In this document: positions 1-6,856 of the stretch, piece by piece
Layout of the letters: each line of letters opens with the position of its first letter
Position numbering within the stretch: position 1 is the stretch's first letter
Assembly: GCA_000482145.1 (NCBI GenBank)
Contig: AUXH01000393.1
Location: 1-18,590 of the forward strand
Reading direction: 5' to 3'
DNA from: Strigomonas culicis
Taxonomy: Eukaryota; Euglenozoa; Kinetoplastea; Trypanosomatida; Trypanosomatidae
Length of the DNA: 18,590 nt
Made by a program: the position numbers and the translations under genes
Notes under the pieces: generated by a model
Told to the model about the DNA's origin: nothing
The model's database searches: none
What the model saw: only the letters and a program-made list of their open reading frames with translations

Positions 1-1346
1 GGCAGCAGCAGCGTGCTGGTGACGCCGCTGCGCCGCAGCACGTCCATCTCGGCGGGCAGGATGGGGTTGTCCTGCAGGAAGCGCGGCTGGTGCACCGTGT
101 AGTAGCGCTTGCGCATGAGCCGCAGCGTCTCCTCCACCTGCTTGAAGTTCGCCGGGTTGTTGCGCTCGCGGCTGCCCATCTGGTGGGCGTGCTGCAGCAC
201 GTCCACGGCGCGCTTCACCTCCCCGCGCTTGTTGAGCTCCGTCGCGATGTCGATCGCCTTGAGGACGAGCCCGGACGTGCGGGGCGCGAAGTGCTGGTCG
301 AGGCCGTGGTTCATCGACAGTGGTGCCGGCGGCGCCGGGATCTCCTCGCGGCGCAGCGGCACCGGCGGACTCGCGGCGTCCGCCTCCACGTTCGGGGCGG
401 CGAGGAAGGAGCTGGGCACCGGCGGCATGTCGAGCGTCGCGTCCTCGTGCTTCGCCGCCAGCGGCGTGGTGGGCGGTGCGGCCGGCGGCGGGGAGGCAGC
501 CGGGGTGGCGGGTCGCTTGGGGGAGGTACAGGAGATGGGGGCGGCGGGCTGCTGCGGTAGTGGCTTGTCGGACGCGCGGGCGGGGCGACGGGCACGGCGC
601 ACCGGCGCTGGATTCGGCGTCGCACCTTTGCTCTTCTTGACGGGCTTCTGGCTGCTGATTGCCGCCGCGGCGGTGGCGGGTCGCTTGGCGGAGGTAGAGG
701 AAGCCGCTGCGGTGGGGTGCTGCGGCGACGGTTTGTTTGACGCGCGAGCTGGGCGGCGGGCACGGCGCACCGGCACTGCATGACCGGCCGCACCTTTGCT
801 CTTCTTCGTACGCTTCCGGCCGCTCGTTGCGGTCTCTGTCGATGCGGAGCTTTTGGATGATGAGGAGAGGGTGGGGGCGGAGGGGCGCGGCGGCGACAAC
901 TGCTGCGACGTGTGCAGGGCGCCGAGGGCCGCGCGCGCAGGCGGCATGTGCAGCGGCGCGTCCTCGCACAGCGCCGCCGGCGGTGTCGCGGGCGGCGGTG
1001 AAGGCGCCGGTGTGCTTCTCTTGGGCGACGCACCTGGCGGCGGCGCTTTGGGCAGGTCGACGACACCCAGGTGGTCCTCGCCGTCCTTGCCGGGGGGCGG
1101 CGTGGGGGCGGGCTGCCGCTGCGGCGACGCCTTGTGCGACGCGCGAATGCGCTGGATGCGCTTGGCGATGTCGCTCATGTAGCGCATGAGAGTTTCCCGC
1201 TCCGCCTGCGAGAGCGCCGGGTCCGTCAGCGACTGGCGCAGGCGGTAGATGACGTGCGTGTAGCACTCCTCCGCCTCCGTCAACTGGCCGTTGGTGTCGA
1301 GCTGGATGGCGTTCTGCATCAAGCAGGCGATCGCATTGCTGGACAT
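1..1346 (-). CDS. MIT-domain protein, 3' part outside window (possibly calpain-7/PalB-like)
   Basis: The frame is open from the ATG at 1346 to the window edge (448 codons). Residues 4-68 form a helical MIT-type domain, with AIACLMQNAIQLDTNGQ followed by EAEECYTHVIYRL and a third helix ending in AKRIQRI. Residues about 85-340 are a low-complexity Pro/Ala/Ser/Lys/Arg linker carrying a 56-residue tandem repeat. Residues about 350-425 form a second helical hairpin that could be another MIT-like unit. The last visible residues (LPAEMDVLRRSGVTSTLLL) resemble, from memory, the segment just before the protease domain of calpain-7, which also carries two MIT domains. MIT domains bind C-terminal MIM helices of ESCRT-III proteins, so an endosomal or ESCRT-linked role is inferred. 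An MIT AAA ATPase (Vps4, spastin, katanin) is the main alternative, since the catalytic part is not in the window. The first MIT domain is fairly sure; the family is not. Confidence 0.8.
   Translation of the reverse strand, partial: MSSNAIACLMQNAIQLDTNGQLTEAEECYTHVIYRLRQSLTDPALSQAERETLMRYMSDIAKRIQRIRASHKASPQRQPAPTPPPGKDGEDHLGVVDLPKAPPPGASPKRSTPAPSPPPATPPAALCEDAPLHMPPARAALGALHTSQQLSPPRPSAPTLSSSSKSSASTETATSGRKRTKKSKGAAGHAVPVRRARRPARASNKPSPQHPTAAASSTSAKRPATAAAAISSQKPVKKSKGATPNPAPVRRARRPARASDKPLPQQPAAPISCTSPKRPATPAASPPPAAPPTTPLAAKHEDATLDMPPVPSSFLAAPNVEADAASPPVPLRREEIPAPPAPLSMNHGLDQHFAPRTSGLVLKAIDIATELNKRGEVKRAVDVLQHAHQMGSRERNNPANFKQVEETLRLMRKRYYTVHQPRFLQDNPILPAEMDVLRRSGVTSTLLL
483..818 (-). repeat. 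168-bp in-frame tandem duplication in the linker
   Basis: Two adjacent units (818-651 and 650-483) encode residues 177-232 and 233-288 of the MIT protein. Both contain KKSKGA, then VRRARRPARAS, then KP and KRPAT. The 18-base stretch at 789-806 recurs exactly at 621-638, a spacing of 168 bases. Flanking segments also match: EDAPLHMPP lies before the pair and EDATLDMPP after it. The units are diverged, so the duplication is not a recent assembly artefact. Confidence 0.85.
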
Positions 1347-1733
1347 GGGCGCAGCGGGGCTGGGTGGGTGGGGAGATGAGCAATAAACGGGGAAAGAAAA
1401 GGGTTAAATGCAAAGAAAAAAAAAAGAATAATCGCATACACGATGTCACGAACTCAAACAGCTGGAGTGAGTAGTAGAACTCTTCAAGCCTTGACGGAAC
1501 GACAGAAGACAGGTAAAGAGGAAAGGTGATAGGTTGGGAGAAACAACAGTGCGTGTGTGAGAATGTACATGAGGGTTCAGTTAAAGGAATGATGATTTAA
1601 ACAAAAGAAAGTCAATTATCGTTTGGTGTTGTTGCTTCATACACACGCACGTTTCCTGCTTTTCATCCCGTTCATATTATACTAACTGTTCTGTAGAAAG
1701 CGCCAGCGCAATGGCAGCCGGCGGCGGTGTTCG
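1347..1733. other. Intergenic spacer, no gene seen
   Basis: AT-rich relative to its neighbours. It should hold the 3' UTR and polyadenylation region of the oxidoreductase gene and the 5' splice signals of the MIT-protein gene. A poly-A run on the plus strand near 1414-1424 is poly-T in the transcribed sense. No ORF with coding-like composition is visible on either strand. Confidence 0.7.
1360..1410 (-). promoter_or_regulatory. Predicted trans-splice acceptor for the MIT-protein gene
   Basis: On the minus strand a pyrimidine-rich run (CCCTTTTCTTTCCCCG, then CTCATCTCCCCACCCACC) ends in CAG at 1362-1360. This would leave a 13-nt 5' UTR before the ATG at 1346. The position is inferred from the polypyrimidine-plus-first-AG rule. 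Confidence 0.5.
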
Positions 1734-3836
1734 TCACAGCCACGAGGCGTCCTCGCGCGGCGTGCCGTCCTCCGGCGAGAAGAGCGGTTTGGAGAACCCG
1801 CTGGCGCCGAACCAGAGGCCGCGCGTGAAGGCGAAGAAGTACATCATTTCGTAGAGCGTGGTCTGGTAGTAGGCCGCGTTGAGCACGCCGCGCAGGTCAT
1901 ACCACGCCGTGTTGTCCCAGAGGTGGTGATTGACCGGCGCCAGGCGCGTGTCTGTGCGCGAGGCCTCGCAGCTGCGCGCCGCGGGGGACGCCGCGAGCGC
2001 CGCGTTGTACATCTCCGGCCACATGGCGCGCCACGTCGTCATGCACACGTGGAAGGACGAGTAGCCGTCGAACCTGGCGTTCGCGGTGCGCTCCACAAAG
2101 CCGTGCGTCGGCCGCACGGGCGGCCGCGGCGGGGGGCCGTCCACCGCCGCGGCGCGCTGTATCTGGTAGTCCCGCACGTTCTGCGCGTAGGCAGCCTCGT
2201 CCGCCTCCACCTTGCGCCGCATGCGGCCGTTGTGCAGCAGCTGTTCGACGTTGTGCGCGACGACGCCGAGCTGGGAGAAGGTGGCGCCGTAGCCCTTGAT
2301 CGTCGGCAGGCCCGCCGCGTCGCCGATGGCGAAGATGTTCGCGTAGCGGCGGTGCTGCAGTGTCTGCGGGTCCACGTCCACGAAGGAGCTCTCATCCGCC
2401 ATCCACCGGCCGTCGACGACGGTCCCGTCGCCGCCGTCGGCCGCGGCCGTCGTGTGCCGCTTCAGCTTGGTGAGCGCTGCGCGGTGCAGGCCGCTGCGCC
2501 GGATGAACGCCGGGGCGCGCACAGGGAGGTCCAGCACTAGCACGCCGAAGGGCACCTCCACCTCCGCATGTTCGCGGTAGTTGTACAGCGTCGCCACGCG
2601 CCGCACCGCGTCCACGCGGGTGAGATAGCTGTGGGTCAGCAGGTGGAACTTGTGGTTCGCCGCCTTCTGCTGCCGCGTGTGCCAGAAGCCCCGCAGCGCC
2701 TCGTTGACGGACACCGGCGCAGGGCCGATCGGGTCTGCGTCGGCCGTCACCGCCACGTACTGACAGAGGCCAAACTTGCTGAAGTAATAGAGGTAGCGCC
2801 AGATGGTGTTGACGGAGGAGGCGAAGGTGCCGTCGTGCTGCCGGCACGCGTAGTACATGCTGCTGCCGCGCGCGGCCGCGGGGTCGCAGGTCGGCGCGAT
2901 GCGCGTCCAGCGGCGCAGCTGCGCAAAGCCGCCGCCCGCGTCGTCCGTCGGCTGCTCCAGCACCGGCAGCCGCACCTGCGTCTCCGCGCCGCGCCGCCGC
3001 GCGTCCTCCTTCTCCGCCACGAAGGACGCCGGTGGCACCTTCACGTGGAGGATGGTGCCCTCGAAGGTCTGCGCGAGGAGGTCGCGCGTGATGCCGGGGC
3101 TCACCGCGACGCGGTACGCATCCAGCTGGGCGGGCGTCAGCGAGCTGGCGAGATTGCCGAGCGTGCGCTGCGCGCCGCTGGCGATGACGAGCACGTCGTA
3201 TGGGTACGACAGGGTCCCGTCCGCGTGGCGGGTGGCGCCGTCCTTCGTGACCTCGTCCCCCGCCGCGGCGGAGGCCCGCGCGGCCCGCATGACGTTGACG
3301 AAGAAGGAGGCGGAGCGCCGCTGGACGGGGGCGGCCGCCAGCTGCTGCGGCCGCACGAGCACCTCCTGCCGCGCCGGCCGCACCTCCAGCACCTCGCCCT
3401 TCACGAGGTTCGCCTCGCGCGAGATGTTCCAGCTCGCTGGTGAGTGCAGGAAATCCACGCCACCGGTCGCGTTGATGTCGTAGCTGCGGTGGCCGACATT
3501 CGCGAGGGCCGTGACGCCGTGGAATGTCTGCTGCTTCTCCATCTCCACCACGGTCACGTGGGTGCTGGGCGAGCTGCTGCACAGCGTCGCGGCGAGCGCG
3601 CTGCCGCCGGCGCCGCCGCCGATGATGACGACGCGCTGATCTTTGCACTGCAGCAGCAGCAGCAGCGCCTCGTCCTGACGCTCGCGGTTCTGCACGTGGC
3701 GGAGCGTCATGATACCTGCCAGCGCAAAAGCTGTGACGCCCATAGCGGCGGCCGCCTTGATGAAGCGCTTCGCATTGTCCACCTTGAAGCGGTTGGGGTC
3801 CGCATCGAACGGCTTCTTCAACTTTGGGAGGTACAT
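1734..3836 (-). CDS. FAD-dependent oxidoreductase related to sulfide:quinone oxidoreductase, without catalytic cysteines
   Basis: The product is 700 residues. A predicted membrane helix at residues 28-45, with basic flanks, precedes an FAD Rossmann motif (GGGAGG, residues 73-78). ASGAQ is the second dinucleotide-fold signature. DVDPQTLQHRRYANIFAIGD (around residues 488-506) closely matches the FAD-binding block of animal SQOR. The C-terminal third also follows SQOR (DGYSS, and an aromatic amphipathic tail near residues 650-690 that in SQOR sits on the membrane). SQOR oxidises sulfide and passes electrons to quinone using two cysteines. Here the one after the GD motif is Ala507 (GDAAGLP), and the other lies in a diverged stretch with no counterpart I can align. 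Sulfide oxidation by the standard mechanism is therefore doubtful. The protein is much longer than SQOR (about 450). An upstream in-frame extension to 3953 is rejected because it includes the splice acceptor. Family is well supported; substrate and compartment (perhaps mitochondrial inner membrane) are inference. Confidence 0.85.
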   Translation of the reverse strand: MYLPKLKKPFDADPNRFKVDNAKRFIKAAAAMGVTAFALAGIMTLRHVQNRERQDEALLLLLQCKDQRVVIIGGGAGGSALAATLCSSSPSTHVTVVEMEKQQTFHGVTALANVGHRSYDINATGGVDFLHSPASWNISREANLVKGEVLEVRPARQEVLVRPQQLAAAPVQRRSASFFVNVMRAARASAAAGDEVTKDGATRHADGTLSYPYDVLVIASGAQRTLGNLASSLTPAQLDAYRVAVSPGITRDLLAQTFEGTILHVKVPPASFVAEKEDARRRGAETQVRLPVLEQPTDDAGGGFAQLRRWTRIAPTCDPAAARGSSMYYACRQHDGTFASSVNTIWRYLYYFSKFGLCQYVAVTADADPIGPAPVSVNEALRGFWHTRQQKAANHKFHLLTHSYLTRVDAVRRVATLYNYREHAEVEVPFGVLVLDLPVRAPAFIRRSGLHRAALTKLKRHTTAAADGGDGTVVDGRWMADESSFVDVDPQTLQHRRYANIFAIGDAAGLPTIKGYGATFSQLGVVAHNVEQLLHNGRMRRKVEADEAAYAQNVRDYQIQRAAAVDGPPPRPPVRPTHGFVERTANARFDGYSSFHVCMTTWRAMWPEMYNAALAASPAARSCEASRTDTRLAPVNHHLWDNTAWYDLRGVLNAAYYQTTLYEMMYFFAFTRGLWFGASGFSKPLFSPEDGTPREDASWL

Positions 3837-4199
3837 GGGTCCGAGTCGTGTCACGTGTTCGATGAATGAATTCCTTACGCGAGAAAGAGAGCAGGCAAAA
3901 GGGAAGAGGCAGTATAGCGATATCCATCTTCTCACACACACGCACACACGCACATACGGACAAAGACGCCCACAGCGGGAAGAAGGAAGAGAGCCGGCAC
4001 ATGCTCTGCGACTGGCTTGCAGTTTTTAATACACTAAACTATTTGTCTATGCATTTCTGCAAAAGGGCCATATATGTACACGGAGTAGTGATTTACATTT
4101 TTTTTTTTTTAAAGAATACAAGAAAAAAACAACAACACCCCGACACACCACCACCATCACCATAATAAGATCTGGCATGCTTCTCTCTCTCTATCCGCA
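3837..4199. other. Intergenic spacer
   Basis: AT-rich, with a (CA)n-like stretch on the plus strand at about 3934-3953, a T run near 4099-4110 and short AAC repeats near 4128. Apart from the acceptor for the oxidoreductase gene, nothing gene-like is visible. Confidence 0.65.
3874..3912 (-). promoter_or_regulatory. Predicted trans-splice acceptor for the oxidoreductase gene
   Basis: The minus strand reads CTGCCTCTTCCCTTTTGCCT then CTCTCTTTCTCGCGTAAG, with AG at 3875-3874. The 5' UTR would be 37 nt before the ATG at 3836. This AG lies inside the longer open frame and so decides the start. Confidence 0.65.
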
Positions 4200-4539
4200 C
4201 TATTGAGAGGTGGCGCGCAGAGACTTACGGTGGGCCGCCATCCACTGCTGGTGCTCCTCCTCCGCCACGGCGAGCCGATCCATCTCACTGAGGTGGTCGT
4301 CTGCGAGGAAGGCCGCAAGGACCGGCACGGGGGTCCTCCGGCTGCTCTCGGACGAGCTTGCTAACGGCCAGACGCATGACGCGCTCGATCTCGGGGTGCG
4401 CGCGGAGGTAGCGGGCCTGCTGGATCTGCTCCTCGATCAGATTCGCCTTGAGCCGCTGCGTCTCCTCCGGCAGGAAGACCGCTTCAGCGGCTTCCCGCAC
4501 GGAGGGCTGCGGAGGAAAGACAGGCGCGGGGACACTCAT
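4200..4539 (-). pseudogene. Small RIIa/Dpy-30-like docking-domain protein, frameshifted by one base
   Basis: The frame from the ATG at 4539 reads well to residue 70 (KLVREQPEDP) and then drifts into an Arg/Pro-rich tail that stops at 4285. Skipping one C in the five-base C run (G on the plus strand, 4329-4333) restores a convincing frame, VPVLAAFLADDHLSEMDRLA, then a Glu/Gln-rich helix and a TAG stop at 4202-4200. The joined product would be 112 residues. YLRAHPEIERVM, then LVREQPEDP, then VPVLAAFL matches the helix-helix pattern of RIIa/Dpy-30 dimerisation-docking domains (compare the family's LAKERPxxPIEFLAxYL). These domains anchor AKAP-type partners and are common in axonemal and chromatin complexes, so a flagellar role is a reasonable guess. 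The break falls inside the domain. It could be an assembly error, a true pseudogene, or, least likely, programmed frameshifting. Confidence 0.65.
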
Positions 4540-5178
4540 AGGCTCCCACGGGCGAGTGGGCAGGTTGGAAGGAGCGACAAAGCGGAACTGGAAAGCGGAG
4601 AGGAAAGACGAAGGAGAGAAAGGAAAGCGAATGCCACACAAGATGATGGAGTAGAGACGTGCCAGTCAGCTGATTAGTATCGTTGCATAGAAAAAAAAAT
4701 AAGCGAATATAAAAATACATGATAGTGCAAAATGAAAGAAAAAGGGGCATCGAGCAATCCTAATTGTGTAAAGTAAGTGCATTTTTTTTTCGTTACTTGT
4801 TAATCTTCTGTACTGCTGTCGTAGAGCTCATTATATATATTTTTAAAGGAGTTCTTTATATATATATATATATATATGTGTGTGAATATATGCCGCGAAG
4901 AGCTAAGCCGCAAGTGATCAATTATAAAATCTAAAGTGTATACAGTGATGGCCAAATATATGTATATATTCTTTTTTTCTTTTGTTGTTGTTTTCGCTGT
5001 TCATGCGAAACACTTCTTTCATCTAGTTTTTTTTAGATATTTTAAAATCTGATGGACTCATTAGTTTTTCTTTTAGAATTCAATTTATATGCATACACAA
5101 GCAGCAGTATATATATATATATATATATACAGTTATATTTTTGTTCTGTTTGCCTACACAAGTGACTCGCCGCCGGCA
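4540..5178. other. AT-rich intergenic spacer with two (TA)n tracts
   Basis: It contains (TA)n at 4857-4877 and 5108-5129 plus T runs near 4783-4790. It should carry the 3' UTR of the 5179-6384 gene and the 5' signals of the docking-domain gene. Open frames here are low-complexity and AT-rich and are not credible genes. Confidence 0.65.
4588..4625 (-). promoter_or_regulatory. Predicted trans-splice acceptor for the docking-domain gene
   Basis: The minus strand has CTTTCCTTTCTCTCCTTCGT then CTTTCCTCTCCGCTTTCCAG, with AG at 4589-4588. The resulting 5' UTR is 48 nt, with no upstream ATG before 4539. Confidence 0.6.
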
Positions 5179-6384
5179 TCACCACGGCCGCGTGTTCTTC
5201 TGCGTGGGCCCGATGTGGGCCTTCCCCGTCCGCCGCGACTCGACACGGGTGCGCTGCATCGGCGGCGACTGCAGTGCGGGAGTGCCGACAACGGCAGTGT
5301 GCGTGCCGCGGCCCTGCGGGACCGAGCTCTCGCGCGCCGCGCGGGCGCGCTTGAGGGCCAGCGTGTCCATGTCCTCGCGGCACTCCAAGCGCTGCCGCAC
5401 GTCGTGGTGCACGAGGGTCGGCCGCTCGTAGAGGCTGACCGACACGCCGACGGGCGGCGGCGTGGGGTACGCAGGCCCCGAGGCGTCCACCGTGTCGTAC
5501 GGCTTCGGCCCGTCGTAGCAGCGGCGGTCGACCCGGCGCTCGGGCGGCGGCGGGGTCGCCTCCCGTGAGGACTCCCGGTTGGGGTTGCGCGAGATGCGGA
5601 GGCCGCTCTGCGCGCCGGCGCGGGTGTCGGCCCGCGGCGCCGACGTGTTCAGCGCGTAGGGCACGCGCTGCTCGATGGCGGGGCTGGGCCGGCCGAGGTC
5701 CGCCGCGCCGTGGTACTTGGTGGTCGCCGCGATCTCCGCGACGCGCGCGCGGCTGTCGGCCGCGTACTGCGCGGCCGACAGCTTGCGGCTGAGCTGTTGC
5801 TCGCGCGCCACGAGGGCGACGTCGCCCTTCGCGTCGCGGAGGGCGTCCGCGACGGCCTGCGCGTACTGCGGGTGCTCCTGCGCCATGCGCCGCAGCCGCG
5901 CCTCGGCCAGGTGCACGGACGTGCTCTGGTGGTTCGCGCTGACGGAGAGGTCATTCGCGTCCCGCGCGGCCGCGCGCTGCCGCGCCACCGGCGTGTAATA
6001 GTAGGAGGTGAGATAGAGGTTGCTCTCGGCGCCGTCCGGCTGCGGCAGGGTGTGCGTCGCGCGGTCCGCGTAGTACGCGGCCGCGCGCATCTGCGCCTCG
6101 TTCACGATGGCGCGGTTCTTGCCGATGGTGCCGGCCTGGCGCTTCGCCTCGTCCGAGTGGTCCATGTGCGTGGGGTCGACGTGCCGCCGCCCGTGCGGCC
6201 GCTCCGCCGCGGTGCTGGGCTTGTTGCGCAGCGCGTAGGTGTAGTTCGCGCGGCGCGTCGCGACCGCGGTGTCAGGCCGCGGCGTCATGCCGACGGGCGT
6301 CGCCTCGAGGTGGTCCGTCGCGCGGTGCTTGCCGACGCCACCCTTGCCGGTGCGTGGCCGTGCGGGCTCGCTGCCGTGGAACAT
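5179..6384 (-). CDS. Unrecognised basic protein, 401 residues
   Basis: I do not recognise this family. The frame is GC-rich, with codon use like its neighbours, and runs from the ATG at 6384 to a TGA at 5181-5179. No signal peptide or membrane segment is visible. The first 60 residues are Gly/Arg/Thr-rich and probably disordered. Residues about 80-125 and 155-225 look helical and Ala/Arg/Gln-rich. The last 150 are Pro/Arg-rich with tyrosine-containing patches (YDGPKPYDTV, VSLYERP) and end in NTRPW. Such basic, partly disordered proteins are common among trypanosomatid cytoskeletal and flagellar components, but nothing here proves that role. The start is supported by a predicted splice acceptor 46 nt upstream and the absence of any intervening ATG. 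A second acceptor candidate just inside the frame would instead favour Met33. Confidence 0.75.
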   Translation of the reverse strand: MFHGSEPARPRTGKGGVGKHRATDHLEATPVGMTPRPDTAVATRRANYTYALRNKPSTAAERPHGRRHVDPTHMDHSDEAKRQAGTIGKNRAIVNEAQMRAAAYYADRATHTLPQPDGAESNLYLTSYYYTPVARQRAAARDANDLSVSANHQSTSVHLAEARLRRMAQEHPQYAQAVADALRDAKGDVALVAREQQLSRKLSAAQYAADSRARVAEIAATTKYHGAADLGRPSPAIEQRVPYALNTSAPRADTRAGAQSGLRISRNPNRESSREATPPPPERRVDRRCYDGPKPYDTVDASGPAYPTPPPVGVSVSLYERPTLVHHDVRQRLECREDMDTLALKRARAARESSVPQGRGTHTAVVGTPALQSPPMQRTRVESRRTGKAHIGPTQKNTRPW

Positions 6385-6856
6385 CAGACGTTAGTGGAAG
6401 CGGGACGTGTAAAAGGGGGAAGAAAAAAGACTTAAGTAATAATCCATGTAAAACAACAGAGACGAACGAGAGAGAGAGAGAAAGAGCACACGAGAAGAGG
6501 ATCGGAGCACACATCTACGAGCGCTACAGCGCTGAGTTCATCAGCAGACAGAGTGGAAGAAGGTGATGTTTCTTTTTATTTTTTCCCTTTCCTTCTTTAC
6601 TTTACGTTGAACAGTGTACATGTAGGGGCAGCATCATTGTCAATATAGCAAAAGATCTAATCGTGAAAGAACACAACAACAACAACAACACCCAACCATC
6701 AATGACCGTGCCGAATCTATTGATATCCGCTGCGCCTACTGACGTGCGCACACAGGTACCATCTCTCGTATGTTAACCGCTGGAAGGAAAAGACCCAACA
6801 CCACAGCAGCGACCGCCGTTAGAGCGAACGGGGTGCACTGGCGGCCAAAGCGCGGC
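6385..6856. other. Intergenic spacer; its right end may be coding in another frame
   Basis: The left part is AT-rich with AAC repeats at about 6674-6690. The right part (about 6736-6856) is more GC-rich and, on the minus strand, continues an open frame that would add a hydrophobic tail to the coiled-coil protein if one base were removed from the C run at about 6865-6868. Otherwise it is simply 3' UTR. Confidence 0.55.
6431..6486 (-). promoter_or_regulatory. Predicted trans-splice acceptor for the 401-residue protein gene
   Basis: A minus-strand (CT)-rich run (CTCTTTCTCTCTCTCTCTCT near 6485-6466) is followed, after a T-rich stretch, by ACTTAAG with AG at 6432-6431. The 5' UTR is 46 nt. A second pyrimidine tract lies after this AG, so a site just inside the frame cannot be excluded. 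Confidence 0.45.

Noticed and set aside
1923..3869. Plus-strand ORFs opposite the oxidoreductase gene
   Set aside because: Arg/Val/Ala-rich antisense shadows; the minus frame has clear SQR-family motifs throughout.
3837..3953. N-terminal extension of the oxidoreductase to 3953
   Set aside because: It translates a (CA)n-like repeat and the polypyrimidine tract, and contains the predicted acceptor AG at 3875-3874.
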